In this document: in pieces, positions 1 through 7,888 of the stretch
Layout: every line of letters begins with the position of its first letter
Position numbering within the stretch: position 1 is the first letter of the stretch
Origin: Deltaproteobacteria bacterium
GTDB taxonomy: Bacteria > Desulfobacterota_B > Binatia > Bin18
Direction of reading: 5' to 3'
DNA: 12,064 nt
Assembly (NCBI GenBank): GCA_012271025.1
Contig: JAAXHF010000635.1
Location: 1-12,064 of the forward strand
Made by a program: the position numbers and the translations under genes
Notes under the pieces: generated by a model
Told to the model about the DNA's origin: nothing
The model's input: only the letters and a program-made list of their open reading frames with translations
Databases searched by the model: none

Positions 1-2
1 CC

Positions 3-1097
3 CTGGAGAACGGTGCGGCCTCGCCGTATGTGGACTGGTTCCACTTCGACCCGGAGCGTCTGACGGGCAAACGTCACTTTGCCGCCTATCCCGACCCTGC
101 GGCCCGCAAGGCCCTGCGGCAGGGGGTCGGCAGCCGGGAAGCCCTTGGCTATCAGGCCTGGTGGGATCTGCCGGCCCTGCCCAAATTCAACATTGACACA
201 CCTGCGGTGCGCGAGTTTCTGTGGCGTGTGGCCACCCACTGGATTGAGTTCGGTATTGACGGCTGGCGTCTCGATGTTGCGGCCGAGATCAAGGACCAGA
301 CCTTCTGGCAGGAGTTCCGTCAGCGGGTCAAAGCGCGCAACCCCGAAGCCTATCTGGTCGGCGAAATCTGGCACGAGGCCCAGCCCTGGTTGCAGGGCGA
401 TCAGTTCGACGCGGTCACCAACTACCCGCTGACGGCAGCCTGTCTGGGGTTTTTTGGTGGCGAGCAACTCGACCTGAGCCAGGTCCGTCAACCTCTGGGG
501 TTCCGCCAGGTCGGCTGCCTCGACTGCCAGGCATTTGCCGACCGGATTGATACCCTGCTCGGCCTGTATGAACCGGCCGTGACCTCAGCGCAGCTCAACC
601 TCCTGGACAGCCACGATACGGCCCGGTTTCTCACCAGCGTGGGTGGAGACCAGACTGCCCTGCGCCTGGCCTGGCTGTTTGTATGCACAATGCCGGGCGC
701 GCCATGTGTGTACTACGGCGACGAAATCGGCCTGCGGGGCGGACCCGACCCGGACTGTCGCAAAGCCTTTGCCTGGGACTCGGATGTCTGGGATCGCGGT
801 CTGCACGCGCATGTCAAAGACTGTATCGCCCTCCGTCGCCGGTTTCCCGCCCTGCGGCACGGCAGCTTTGCCCGGCGCTATGCTGCGGACGGGGTGTATA
901 TGTTCCAGAGAAGCCTGGAGGCCGAAAGCCTCGTCGTTGCCCTCAACGTTGCCGGGCAAAGCCGTCGGCTCGACGTGTCGTTTCTTGAGGCTGATGGGCA
1001 GGTCGTGTGGGGTGACCGGGCAGGGCTGAGCCTGGATGAGGGGCGGCGGATGGTGGCAATAGCGCCACGCAGCGCCCTTGTCCTCCAACTGGCATGA
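3..1097 (+). CDS. GH13 alpha-glucan hydrolase, neopullulanase/cyclomaltodextrinase-like (5' truncated)
   Basis: This is the C-terminal part of a GH13 (alpha-amylase family) enzyme. The frame is open to the left edge, so the N-terminus, including any starch-binding domain and conserved region I, is missing. The first visible residues, LENGAASPYVDWFHF, resemble the stretch found in neopullulanases, cyclomaltodextrinases and maltogenic amylases. The three catalytic acids are present: the nucleophile Asp in GIDGWRLDVAAE (codon 273-275), the acid/base Glu in LVGEIWHEA (codon 363-365) and the third Asp in LLDSHDTAR (codon 615-617). A small beta domain follows, ending with APRSALVLQLA. Enzymes of this group hydrolyse alpha-1,4 (and some alpha-1,6) bonds of cyclodextrins, pullulan or maltodextrins. 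I see no signal peptide, but the N-terminus is absent. The stop overlaps the malQ start (ATGA), which suggests translational coupling and a shared role in maltodextrin breakdown. The subfamily is likely; the exact substrate is not determinable here. Confidence 0.9.
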   Translation: MENGAASPYVDWFHFDPERLTGKRHFAAYPDPAARKALRQGVGSREALGYQAWWDLPALPKFNIDTPAVREFLWRVATHWIEFGIDGWRLDVAAEIKDQTFWQEFRQRVKARNPEAYLVGEIWHEAQPWLQGDQFDAVTNYPLTAACLGFFGGEQLDLSQVRQPLGFRQVGCLDCQAFADRIDTLLGLYEPAVTSAQLNLLDSHDTARFLTSVGGDQTALRLAWLFVCTMPGAPCVYYGDEIGLRGGPDPDCRKAFAWDSDVWDRGLHAHVKDCIALRRRFPALRHGSFARRYAADGVYMFQRSLEAESLVVALNVAGQSRRLDVSFLEADGQVVWGDRAGLSLDEGRRMVAIAPRSALVLQLA

Positions 1098-3241
1098 GAC
1101 CAATGGCAGGCCACAGCGGAAGCTTCCGCTCTCAACTTCGTGAGCTGGCCCGTGTGTACGATATCCAGACCGCCTATACCGACTTCTGGGGGCAACGCCA
1201 GCGGGCCGAGCCGGAGGCGGTGCTGGCCGTCCTGCGCGCCCTGGGGGCCGGGGTCGAAACGCTTCGGGACGTGCCCGACGCTCTGCGGGAGCGCCGCCAA
1301 GAGCTGTGGCGGCGGGTCTGTCCGCGGGTGTGCGTGGCCTGGCAGGGTGCCGCTCCGGCGCTGGAACTGCGGCTTCCGGCCAGACTCGATGAGCAGCGTG
1401 CGCTTGCGTATCGTCTCAGCCTGGAGAATGGGCAGGAGCGATCTCGAACCGTCCGGGTGGGCGAGCTGGCCCTGGTCGGACACCAGACGGTCGAGGGCCA
1501 GCGCTATGGTGTGAGACACCTGCGGCTGCCCGAGCGCCTGCCCTTTGGCTTTCATACACTGCGACTCGAAGGGGTCGGGGCGCAAGCGTCGTGTCTGGTC
1601 TTGAGCGCGCCGCAAAAAGCCTACGGTCTGAAGGAGAAGGCGTGGGGAGTCTTCCTGCCGCTGTACGCCCTGCACTCGAACACGAGCTGGGGCGGGGGAG
1701 ATTTTTCGGACCTCGACGCCCTGGTGACCTGGACGGCGGAGCGGGGTGGGGGGAGTGTGGCCACGCTGCCGCTGCTGGCCGCTTTTCTGGGTCAGGACGG
1801 CGAGCCGTTTGAGCCCAGCCCCTACGCTCCGGCCAGCCGTTTGTTCTGGAACGAGTGCTACCTCGATATCCGGCGCATTCCCGAACTGCATTCCTGCCAA
1901 GCCGCCCGCGCCCTACTCGCCTCGACCGACGTGCAGGCTGAAGTCACCGCCCTCAGACGCGCCTCGCAGCTTGACTATCGTCGCCAGATGGCGCTCAAGC
2001 GTCGCCTGCTCGAAGTGCTGGCCCGGCACTTCTTCGCCCGGCCCTCGCCTCGCCAGGCGGCTTTTGCCGAGTTTGCCGCCGCCCAGCCCGAGCTGGACGA
2101 CTACGCCCGCTTTCGGGCGGCCGGCGAGCACTTTGGCGCGCCGTGGCCGGACTGGCCTCAACCGCTCCGGGATGGGCGCATCAGACGCGACGCCGTTCCT
2201 CAGGAGCGCGCGAACTATCATCGCTACGTCCAGTGGCTGGCCCACGAGCAGATGCAGGCGGTGGCCGACAAGGCGCGCAACTACGGGCCCGGGCTGTATC
2301 TCGACCTGCCCCTGGGGGTGCACGCCTGGGGTTATGATGTATGGAAGCAGCGCGAGCTTTTTGTCGACGGAGTGTCGAGCGGTGCGCCGCCCGACAACTT
2401 TTTTGCCGGCGGACAGAATTGGGGCTTTCCGCCGCTGCATCCCGACACAAGTCGTGCCCGAGCCTATGGCTACGTCAGAGCCTACCTGCGCCACCACCTG
2501 CGCCACGCCGGGATGTTGCGTCTCGACCACGTCATGAGCCTGCACCGACTCTTTTGGGTGCCGCACGGCTATGACCCGCGCCAGGGCGTGTATGTCGGCT
2601 ATCCGGCCGAGGAGTGGTACGCCATGCTGAGTCTCGAATCGCACCGCAGCCGGACCGTTCTGGTTGGCGAGGACCTCGGCACGGTTCCGGCTGCGGTCAG
2701 ACCCGCCATGGCCCGGCGCGGGATTCTGCGCAGCCAGGTGTTGCAGTTCGCCGTACCGAGGCGTATGCCGGCTCGTGCGCTTGCCAGCCTGAACACCCAC
2801 GACAGCGCGCCCTTTGCCGCGTTCTGGCGGGGGCTGGAGGGACGCGAGCGGGTCGAGTGCGGATTTTTGGAACTCGCCGACCTCACCGGGGCCGAGATCG
2901 AGCACGAGGACCGCAGGCAGGCGCTGCTGGCTTTTCTGACACAGCACGGCTGGCTGGAGGGCCGGACGCTCGACCCGCAGGCTGTCTACGCGGCGTGTGT
3001 CTCGTATCTGGCCGCCAGCGCTGCCCAGTTCGTTCTCATCAACCTGGAAGATATGTGGGGCGAAACGCAGCGCCAGAATATGCCGGGAACCGGCCAGGAG
3101 CGGCCGAACTGGCGCCGCAAGGCCCGCCACGGTTTGGAGACCTTCAGTCTCATGCCCCGGCTGCTGGAGATCGTGCGTCGGGTCCACAGCTCGCGCACGG
3201 GCAAGCGCGTCTCGAACGGGACAGATGCCGGGAGCCGTTGA
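1094..3241 (+). CDS. malQ: 4-alpha-glucanotransferase (amylomaltase), long form with N-terminal domain
   Basis: This 715-residue cytoplasmic GH77 enzyme would transfer alpha-1,4-glucan segments between maltodextrins, releasing glucose and making longer chains that the phosphorylase can use. Catalytic residues are visible: nucleophile D478 in MLRLDHVMSLHRLFW, acid/base E526 in LVGEDLGTVP and D570 in LASLNTHDSAPF. About 150-180 residues precede the catalytic barrel, starting with LRELARVYDIQTAYTDFWGQ. This extension resembles the one in E. coli-type MalQ (about 690 residues) and is absent from short plant or Thermus-type enzymes (about 500). The start is the ATG overlapping the upstream GH13 stop. 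There is no clear ribosome site of its own, which is consistent with translational coupling. The end lies two bases from the end of the convergent glgP. The last ~20 residues are polar and look dispensable. Confidence 0.95.
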   Translation: MRPMAGHSGSFRSQLRELARVYDIQTAYTDFWGQRQRAEPEAVLAVLRALGAGVETLRDVPDALRERRQELWRRVCPRVCVAWQGAAPALELRLPARLDEQRALAYRLSLENGQERSRTVRVGELALVGHQTVEGQRYGVRHLRLPERLPFGFHTLRLEGVGAQASCLVLSAPQKAYGLKEKAWGVFLPLYALHSNTSWGGGDFSDLDALVTWTAERGGGSVATLPLLAAFLGQDGEPFEPSPYAPASRLFWNECYLDIRRIPELHSCQAARALLASTDVQAEVTALRRASQLDYRRQMALKRRLLEVLARHFFARPSPRQAAFAEFAAAQPELDDYARFRAAGEHFGAPWPDWPQPLRDGRIRRDAVPQERANYHRYVQWLAHEQMQAVADKARNYGPGLYLDLPLGVHAWGYDVWKQRELFVDGVSSGAPPDNFFAGGQNWGFPPLHPDTSRARAYGYVRAYLRHHLRHAGMLRLDHVMSLHRLFWVPHGYDPRQGVYVGYPAEEWYAMLSLESHRSRTVLVGEDLGTVPAAVRPAMARRGILRSQVLQFAVPRRMPARALASLNTHDSAPFAAFWRGLEGRERVECGFLELADLTGAEIEHEDRRQALLAFLTQHGWLEGRTLDPQAVYAACVSYLAASAAQFVLINLEDMWGETQRQNMPGTGQERPNWRRKARHGLETFSLMPRLLEIVRRVHSSRTGKRVSNGTDAGSR

Positions 3242-3243
3242 CC

Positions 3244-5379
3244 TCAGGCCGACCGTGCGGCCGGTAAATACAGCCGCTCAATATACTCTTTCAGCATGCG
3301 CCGAGCCGAAAACCGGGCTGGAATGGACGCCAGGGTTGCCTTCATCACCCGCAGCCAGCCACGCGGGATGCCCTCGGCGTCCCGTTCATAGAAGAGCGGC
3401 ACGATGTCTTCCGTCAACAGGCCGTAGAAGGCGCCGGCCTCGACCTCATCCCGGTCTGCGTCAGACAGCTCTGGGTCTGCCGGTTGGACGATCCAGCCGT
3501 TTTTGCCGTTGTGGGCCTCGCTCCACCAGCCGTCGGCAATGCTGAGGTTCGGGATGCCGTTGAGCGCGGCTTTTTCGCCGCTGGTGCCACAGGCTTCCTG
3601 GGGGGAGACGGGATTGTTGAGCCACACATCGACGCCGCGCACCAGGAACTGGGCGATATGCATATCGTAGTCCTCGACAAACGCGATTCGCCCGCCGAGT
3701 TTGGGATCGCGGGCTGCGGCATACACCTGTTGAATCAGGGCTTGGCCGGGTTCATCGGCCGGATGGGCTTTGCCGGCAAAAATGATCTGGACCGGCCGGT
3801 CTGTCGCGCCCAGCAGGGTTTGCAGGCGGGCGAGATTGTTGAGCAGGAGGGTGGCCCGCTTATAGGTGGCAAAGCGCCGGGCAAAGCCAATCGTCAGCAC
3901 GTCCGGGTCGAGCGAGCCGCCTGCGGCCAGAACCTGAGCGGCGTCGCGGTCGTGCTCGCGCCACGGCTGGCGCGCCCGTTCGCGCACAAACCGGATCAGT
4001 TCGTGTTTGAGCCGCAGATGGACCGCCCACAGCTCTTCGTCCGGGATATCCGCGATCCGCCGCCACAACTGAGGATCGTCATGGCTGGCCAGACAGTCCG
4101 AGCCGAGATGCCGAGCGTACAGGCGGCCGAGTTCGGGCGCCAGCCAGGTCGGCACGTGCACCCCGTTGGTGACCGCGTCAATCGGCACCTGATCGGGGCT
4201 GGTCTGTGGCCAGACCGAGTGCCACATGCGGCGGGAGACTGTTGCATGGATGTGGCTGACGGCATTCCGCTGGCCGGACAGGCGCAGAGCCAGGACGGTC
4301 ATATGGAAGCGTTCGTCCGCCTGTTGCCCATAGCGGGCCAGGTCAAAAAAACGCTCCCGGTCAACTCCCAGCTCCTGCCACCAGGTGGGCAGGCAGTGTT
4401 CAACCAAGTCAAAAGGAAACGCATCGTGACCGGCCGGAACAGGCGTGTGGGTGGTGAACACGCTGCTGGCCCGGACCCGGGCCAGCGCCTCGTCGAAGGA
4501 CAATCCCTCACCAGCGAGTTCGCGCAGGCGCTCAATCAGGACCAGGGCGGCGTGGCCCTCGTTCAGGTGCCAGATGCGCGGGGCAATGCCTACGGCGCGT
4601 AGCGCGCGTACTCCGCCGATGCCGAGCACAATCTCCTGGCGCAGCCGCGTCTCCTGATCGCCGCCGTACAGACGGGCTGACAGGCCACGGTCCTGAGCCG
4701 CATTGTCCTCCACCTCGCTATCCAACAGATACAGGCAGACGCGGCCCAGCCGGAGCTGCCACACGGCCAGCTGCACGTCACGGGAGGCGATGCGCACCCG
4801 CACCTGACGCTGTGTTCCCTCGGACGTCAGGACCGGGACGAGGGGAGCCATGCTCCGCTCAAGCTCGGTGTACAGTGCTTCCTGGCGTCCGTCCGGGGAC
4901 AGGCGTTGGTGAAAATAGCCCTGGCCATACAGCAGTCCGACGCCGACCAGGGGCAGGCCGAGATCGCTCGCCTCCTTGCAGTGATCGCCGGCCAGCACGC
5001 CCAAGCCGCCGCTGTAAATGGGCACAGAGCCGTGCAGGCCGAACTCGGCCGAGAAATAGGCGACGGGCGCCTGCCTGAACTCCGGGGCAGGATAGGGGGG
5101 GGCCGCGAGTGCCGCATCAAACGCCCGCAGGACCGTGTCATAGCGCCCAAGAAAATCCGGGTCGCGGGCCAGGCTGCGCAGGCGCTGGGGAGCGACTTCG
5201 CGGAGCAGTGTGACCGGATTGGGCGTGCCGCTGGAGACGCTCGTCTGCCATAGACCCGCGTCAATCGTCGAGAACAAATCCGCCGCTTCCGGATGCCAGC
5301 TCCACCACAGGTTGGCGGCGAGATCGCTCAACCTCCGAATACGCGGGGGAAGCGACTGGGCGAGGGAGGCTGGAGACAT
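3244..5379 (-). CDS. glgP: alpha-glucan (glycogen/maltodextrin) phosphorylase, DUF3417-type short form
   Basis: This 711-residue GT35 phosphorylase would release glucose-1-phosphate from alpha-1,4-glucan ends using pyridoxal phosphate. The N-terminus (LSDLAANLWWSWHPEA) is the DUF3417 domain typical of the TIGR02094-type bacterial/archaeal phosphorylases, which differ from the ~800-900-residue E. coli/animal form. Further family features are PVAYFSAEFGLHGSVPIYSGG, the GLGVLAGDHCKEASDLGLPL segment, the DAVTNGVHVPTW segment and FARRFATYKRA. The PLP lysine is probably K603 in GTSGEKAALNG, where many relatives have Met before the Lys. The frame stays open back to 5616, but I chose the ATG at 5379. 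It is preceded by GAGAGAAACC, begins just before the DUF3417 homology, and avoids a low-complexity leader that would overlap the divergent regulator gene. It converges with malQ and is divergent from the response regulator. Its products suit the neighbouring GH13 and MalQ enzymes. Confidence 0.95.
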   Translation of the reverse strand: MSPASLAQSLPPRIRRLSDLAANLWWSWHPEAADLFSTIDAGLWQTSVSSGTPNPVTLLREVAPQRLRSLARDPDFLGRYDTVLRAFDAALAAPPYPAPEFRQAPVAYFSAEFGLHGSVPIYSGGLGVLAGDHCKEASDLGLPLVGVGLLYGQGYFHQRLSPDGRQEALYTELERSMAPLVPVLTSEGTQRQVRVRIASRDVQLAVWQLRLGRVCLYLLDSEVEDNAAQDRGLSARLYGGDQETRLRQEIVLGIGGVRALRAVGIAPRIWHLNEGHAALVLIERLRELAGEGLSFDEALARVRASSVFTTHTPVPAGHDAFPFDLVEHCLPTWWQELGVDRERFFDLARYGQQADERFHMTVLALRLSGQRNAVSHIHATVSRRMWHSVWPQTSPDQVPIDAVTNGVHVPTWLAPELGRLYARHLGSDCLASHDDPQLWRRIADIPDEELWAVHLRLKHELIRFVRERARQPWREHDRDAAQVLAAGGSLDPDVLTIGFARRFATYKRATLLLNNLARLQTLLGATDRPVQIIFAGKAHPADEPGQALIQQVYAAARDPKLGGRIAFVEDYDMHIAQFLVRGVDVWLNNPVSPQEACGTSGEKAALNGIPNLSIADGWWSEAHNGKNGWIVQPADPELSDADRDEVEAGAFYGLLTEDIVPLFYERDAEGIPRGWLRVMKATLASIPARFSARRMLKEYIERLYLPAARSA

Positions 5380-5526
5380 GGTTTCTCTCGTGCGGGGCCG
5401 GGTCTTTGTAGCCGATTGTCGGCGCGGGTGAAAGTGTCGTTCTGATTCCACACATACAGCAGAGTGCAAGCGAGGGGCAGCTGCTCCCTCTTTCGGACTG
5501 GAGCGGGGTGTGTCAAAAGTTGTGCC

Positions 5527-6882
5527 ATGACGGGAACGATTCTTGTGGCCGAAGACGAAACCATCCCGCGCAAGAATATCTGCCGGGTCTTGCACGAAGA
5601 AGGCTACCGGGTCCACGAAGCGACCGACGGACGGGCGGCGCTGGTCGCCATTGATGAGCGCGACTTTGACCTGGTGCTGACCGATTTGCGCATGCCCGGC
5701 GCCGACGGCCTAGCCGTGCTCCAGCACGTGCGAGAGGTTGCGCCCCAAACCTTTGTGGCGATCATGACCGCTCACGCGTCGGTTGATACCGCAGTGGCCG
5801 CCCTGCAGCTCGGCGCCCAGGACTATCTGCTCAAGCCGATTGTGTTTGATGACCTGCTGCGCAAGGTCCATCTGTTGATGGAGCACAAGAGTCTGGCCTG
5901 GGAAAACCAGATGTTGCGGCGCGAAGTCAACCGGCATATCGACCCCAGCGGCATGGTTGGCGAGAGCCCGGCCATGCGCGCAGTGCTGAGGCTGATCAGC
6001 AAGGTTGCGGCGGCGGCCAGCACGGTCCTGATCACCGGCGAGAGCGGGGTGGGCAAGGAACTCGTCGCCCGGGCGATTCACGCCGAGAGCCCGCGCCAGG
6101 ACAAGGTCTTTCTGCCCGTGAACTGTAGCGCCATCCCGGACACACTGTTGGAGAGCCAGCTGTTCGGTCATACCAAGGGCGCCTTCACGGGCGCCCTGAG
6201 TGCCCAGGACGGCCTGTTTCGCAAGGCCCGGGGAGGCACGATTTTCCTGGACGAGATCGGGGAGCTGCCGCTCACCCTGCAACCCAAGCTGCTGCGGGTC
6301 ATTGAGCGCAAAGAGGTCTTGCCGCTCGGGGCGACCAGCCCCATACAGGTCGATGTGCGCATCCTGGCCGCCAGCAATCGGGATCTCGAAAAAGAGATCG
6401 AGGCCGGCCGCTTTCGCGAAGACCTGTTCTATCGCCTGAATGTGGTCGGCATTCCGGTTCCACCGCTGCGCGAGCGACGGGACGATATCCCGCTCCTGGT
6501 TGAGCACCTGATCCAGCGCCACAACCTCGAAATGAAGACAAACTGTAGAGGGGTGACCCACGAGGCCATGCAGCTACTCATGGCCGCGCCCTGGAAGGGC
6601 AATGTGCGTGAGCTGGAGAACGTTCTGGAGCGGGCCATGATTCTGGGCAATGACGAGTGGTTGAGCCCGGAAGACCTGCCCAGCGGACAGGCGTTCAGCC
6701 GGGATACCGGCCAAGCTGCCGGCCACGAGCTGAAAGCCGCCCTGCACGGCTACGAAAAAAGCCACATCGAGTACGTCCTGCGGGAAGCCGGCCGGGACCG
6801 GGTACGGGCGGCCAGGCTGCTGGGCATCAGCCGCTCCTCGCTGTACCGTAAAATGGAGCAGCTCGGGATTGCGCTCGACTGA
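5527..6882 (+). CDS. sigma-54-dependent response regulator, NtrC family
   Basis: This 451-residue protein has the full NtrC architecture. The receiver domain (about 1-120) shows the acidic pocket E9/D10, phospho-acceptor D53 in LTDLRMP, T81 and K103 in YLLKPI. The AAA+ domain (about 145-375) has Walker A GESGVGKE with K177, the sigma-54-contacting GAFTGA loop at 218-223 and Walker B IFLDEIGE with D242/E243. A Fis-type helix-turn-helix fills about 412-451 (AARLLGISRSSLYRKMEQLG). All residues needed for phosphorylation, ATP hydrolysis and sigma-54 contact are present, so it should be a functional enhancer-binding activator. The ATG at 5527 places the first beta strand (ILVAEDE) directly after the start; an upstream in-frame extension to 5464 lacks homology. 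It is divergent from glgP across 147 bases and converges with a histidine kinase gene that ends 20 bases away. The two sigma-54 promoters further right are its most obvious candidate targets. Confidence 0.96.
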   Translation: MTGTILVAEDETIPRKNICRVLHEEGYRVHEATDGRAALVAIDERDFDLVLTDLRMPGADGLAVLQHVREVAPQTFVAIMTAHASVDTAVAALQLGAQDYLLKPIVFDDLLRKVHLLMEHKSLAWENQMLRREVNRHIDPSGMVGESPAMRAVLRLISKVAAAASTVLITGESGVGKELVARAIHAESPRQDKVFLPVNCSAIPDTLLESQLFGHTKGAFTGALSAQDGLFRKARGGTIFLDEIGELPLTLQPKLLRVIERKEVLPLGATSPIQVDVRILAASNRDLEKEIEAGRFREDLFYRLNVVGIPVPPLRERRDDIPLLVEHLIQRHNLEMKTNCRGVTHEAMQLLMAAPWKGNVRELENVLERAMILGNDEWLSPEDLPSGQAFSRDTGQAAGHELKAALHGYEKSHIEYVLREAGRDRVRAARLLGISRSSLYRKMEQLGIALD

Positions 6883-6902
6883 TCCAGACTGCCCGACGTG
6901 TG

Positions 6903-7709
6903 TCAGCTGGGCGACGGAGGAGATTTGGCGCTCGGCCGTCTTGTCTTGGCTCTTGTCTTGGCCGGCGGACAGGCGGGCAGGCTGAGCCGAAAGACGGTCC
7001 CCCGACCCGGCTCGGTGGTATAGGTAATCGTCCCCCCGTGGGCCAGGACAATCTGTCGCACCACGGCCAGGCCCAGCCCCATGCCGCTCGGTTTGGTGGT
7101 GGTGAACAGCTCAAAAATATCCAGGCCGTCCGGGATGCCAGCCCCGGTGTCCATGACCTCCAGCGTGACATGACCGTCGGCCTGGTCGGCCCGAACGGTC
7201 AGGCAGCCGCCCTGCGACATGGCTTCGACCGCGTTCTGGCACAGGTTGAGCACGACCTGCTTGAGCTTCTCCTGGTCGCCCATGACCAGGGGCAGGTCGG
7301 GCCGAACCTCGTTGTGGATCTGAATCCCCCGCTCGGTGTATTGGACGGTTTCGACCGCCAGCAGCTCGGTGACGAGGCTGGCCAGCGCGGTCGGTTGCAG
7401 ATCGAGCGCATGGGCACGGGCCAGGGAACGGAACTCGACCAGCAGCGAGCGCAGGCGGTTGATCTCGCTCGACAGGTCGTGGACGGTCGCGCGCAGCAGC
7501 TCCTTGTCGGGTGGGCCCGGCTTCATCAGATCGCGCTCCAACAGCTGCACGGTCGTGGACATGCCGTTGAGCGGGTTGCCGATTTCATGCACCAGCTTGG
7601 CGGTGGTGAGGCTCATGGTGGCCAGCCGCTCGCTCTCCAATCGGCGGTCTGCTGGGGTCCGAGCGGTCGGTCTCGGCGTCCGGGCTCGCGTCTTCCTGTC
7701 CTTGGCCAT
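6903..7709 (-). CDS. soluble sensor-less histidine kinase, probable partner of the adjacent NtrC-type regulator
   Basis: This 268-residue histidine kinase consists of little more than the catalytic core. The HisKA dimerisation/phosphoacceptor helix carries H41 in KLVHEIGNPLNGM. The ATPase domain has the N box (N159 in LNLCQNAVEAM), G1 box (DTGAGI, 187-192), F box (FELFTTTKP) and G2 box (GMGLGL, 209-214). No membrane segment, PAS, GAF or other sensor domain is visible. Only a ~30-residue basic N-terminal tail precedes HisKA, and a Lys/Arg/Pro/Ser-rich tail of about 20 residues follows the ATPase domain. The ATG at 7709 is set by a very strong Shine-Dalgarno (TAAGGAGGAAG) directly upstream; the frame stays open further upstream but without homology. 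It probably phosphorylates the regulator encoded convergently, but would need a partner or intracellular ligand to sense a signal. The start shares an intergenic region with the divergent YbaK operon. Confidence 0.93.
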   Translation of the reverse strand: MAKDRKTRARTPRPTARTPADRRLESERLATMSLTTAKLVHEIGNPLNGMSTTVQLLERDLMKPGPPDKELLRATVHDLSSEINRLRSLLVEFRSLARAHALDLQPTALASLVTELLAVETVQYTERGIQIHNEVRPDLPLVMGDQEKLKQVVLNLCQNAVEAMSQGGCLTVRADQADGHVTLEVMDTGAGIPDGLDIFELFTTTKPSGMGLGLAVVRQIVLAHGGTITYTTEPGRGTVFRLSLPACPPAKTRAKTRRPSAKSPPSPS

Positions 7710-7710
7710 C

Positions 7711-7720
7711 TTCCTCCTTA
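7711..7720 (-). promoter_or_regulatory. strong ribosome binding site of the histidine kinase gene
   Basis: On the minus strand this reads TAAGGAGGAA, nearly full complementarity to the 16S rRNA 3' end, directly before the chosen ATG at 7709. It fixes the start against the longer open frame that reaches 7976. Confidence 0.85.
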
Positions 7721-7727
7721 TAACGCG

Positions 7728-7745
7728 GTGTCCCAGCTTTGCAAC
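7728..7745 (+). promoter_or_regulatory. putative enhancer element A (GTGTCCC-N3-TTTGCAAC), upstream of YbaK operon
   Basis: The 18-mer GTGTCCCAGCTTTGCAAC matches at 15 of 18 positions the reverse complement of 11060-11077, which lies upstream of the other sigma-54 promoter in this window. Its left half (GTGTCCCA) also forms a perfect 8-bp inverted repeat with TGGGACAC at 7773-7780. Its centre lies roughly 108 bp before the predicted start site, a normal place for an activator of the NtrC family. It also sits just upstream of the divergent kinase gene, so autoregulation is possible. That the adjacent regulator binds here is inferred. Confidence 0.6.
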
Positions 7746-7761
7746 GCGCGGGCGCGCAGCC

Positions 7762-7779
7762 TGTCCTGGAAATGGGACA
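7762..7779 (+). promoter_or_regulatory. putative enhancer element B, dyad TGTCC-N8-GGACA, upstream of YbaK operon
   Basis: TGTCCTGGAAATGGGACA is an 18-bp dyad with TGTCC/GGACA arms. The same dyad with the same 8-bp core length (TGTCCCAGTTTTAGGACA) occurs at 11037-11054, before the second sigma-54 promoter. It is separated from element A by 16 bp that include a GCGC-rich stretch, and lies 41 bp upstream of the -24 element. It is a good candidate for the binding site of the Fis-type HTH of the neighbouring NtrC-like protein; this assignment is inferred. Confidence 0.65.
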
Positions 7780-7818
7780 CACCGGGCTGCGAGAGGGCAT
7801 AAATAGCCGTTTTCAGCC

Positions 7819-7833
7819 TGGCACGCAGCTTGC
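7819..7833 (+). promoter_or_regulatory. sigma-54 (-24/-12) promoter of the YbaK-CBS operon
   Basis: TGGCACGCAGCTTGC matches the sigma-54 consensus TGGCACG-N4-TTGC at every defined position. The -24 GG is at 7820-7821 and the -12 GC at 7832-7833, with exactly ten bases between. The expected transcription start is near 7845, giving a leader of about 44 bases with a GGAGG ribosome site before the ATG at 7889. The match continues as TTGCGACA, identical to the second sigma-54 promoter of the window. Confidence 0.88.
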
Positions 7834-7888
7834 GACAGGTTTGGATAGGCGGACGCGCTTTTCGTAACCGGGACACGGAGGACCAACA

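Noticed and set aside
1913..3187. Minus-strand open frame of 424 codons inside malQ.
   Set aside because: It is antisense to the catalytic domain of MalQ, with no recognisable motifs.
3484..4602. Plus-strand open frame of 372 codons inside glgP.
   Set aside because: It is antisense to a clearly conserved phosphorylase and its translation shows no domain; long antisense frames are expected at this GC content.
5380..5616. N-terminal extension of glgP to an upstream start at 5616.
   Set aside because: The added residues are low-complexity, overlap the response regulator start and precede the DUF3417 homology; the ATG at 5379 has a better context.
7716..7744. TTGCAA and TATAAG on the minus strand as a sigma-70 promoter for the kinase gene.
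   Set aside because: The -10 would overlap the Shine-Dalgarno and put the start site at the ATG, which conflicts with the strong ribosome site.
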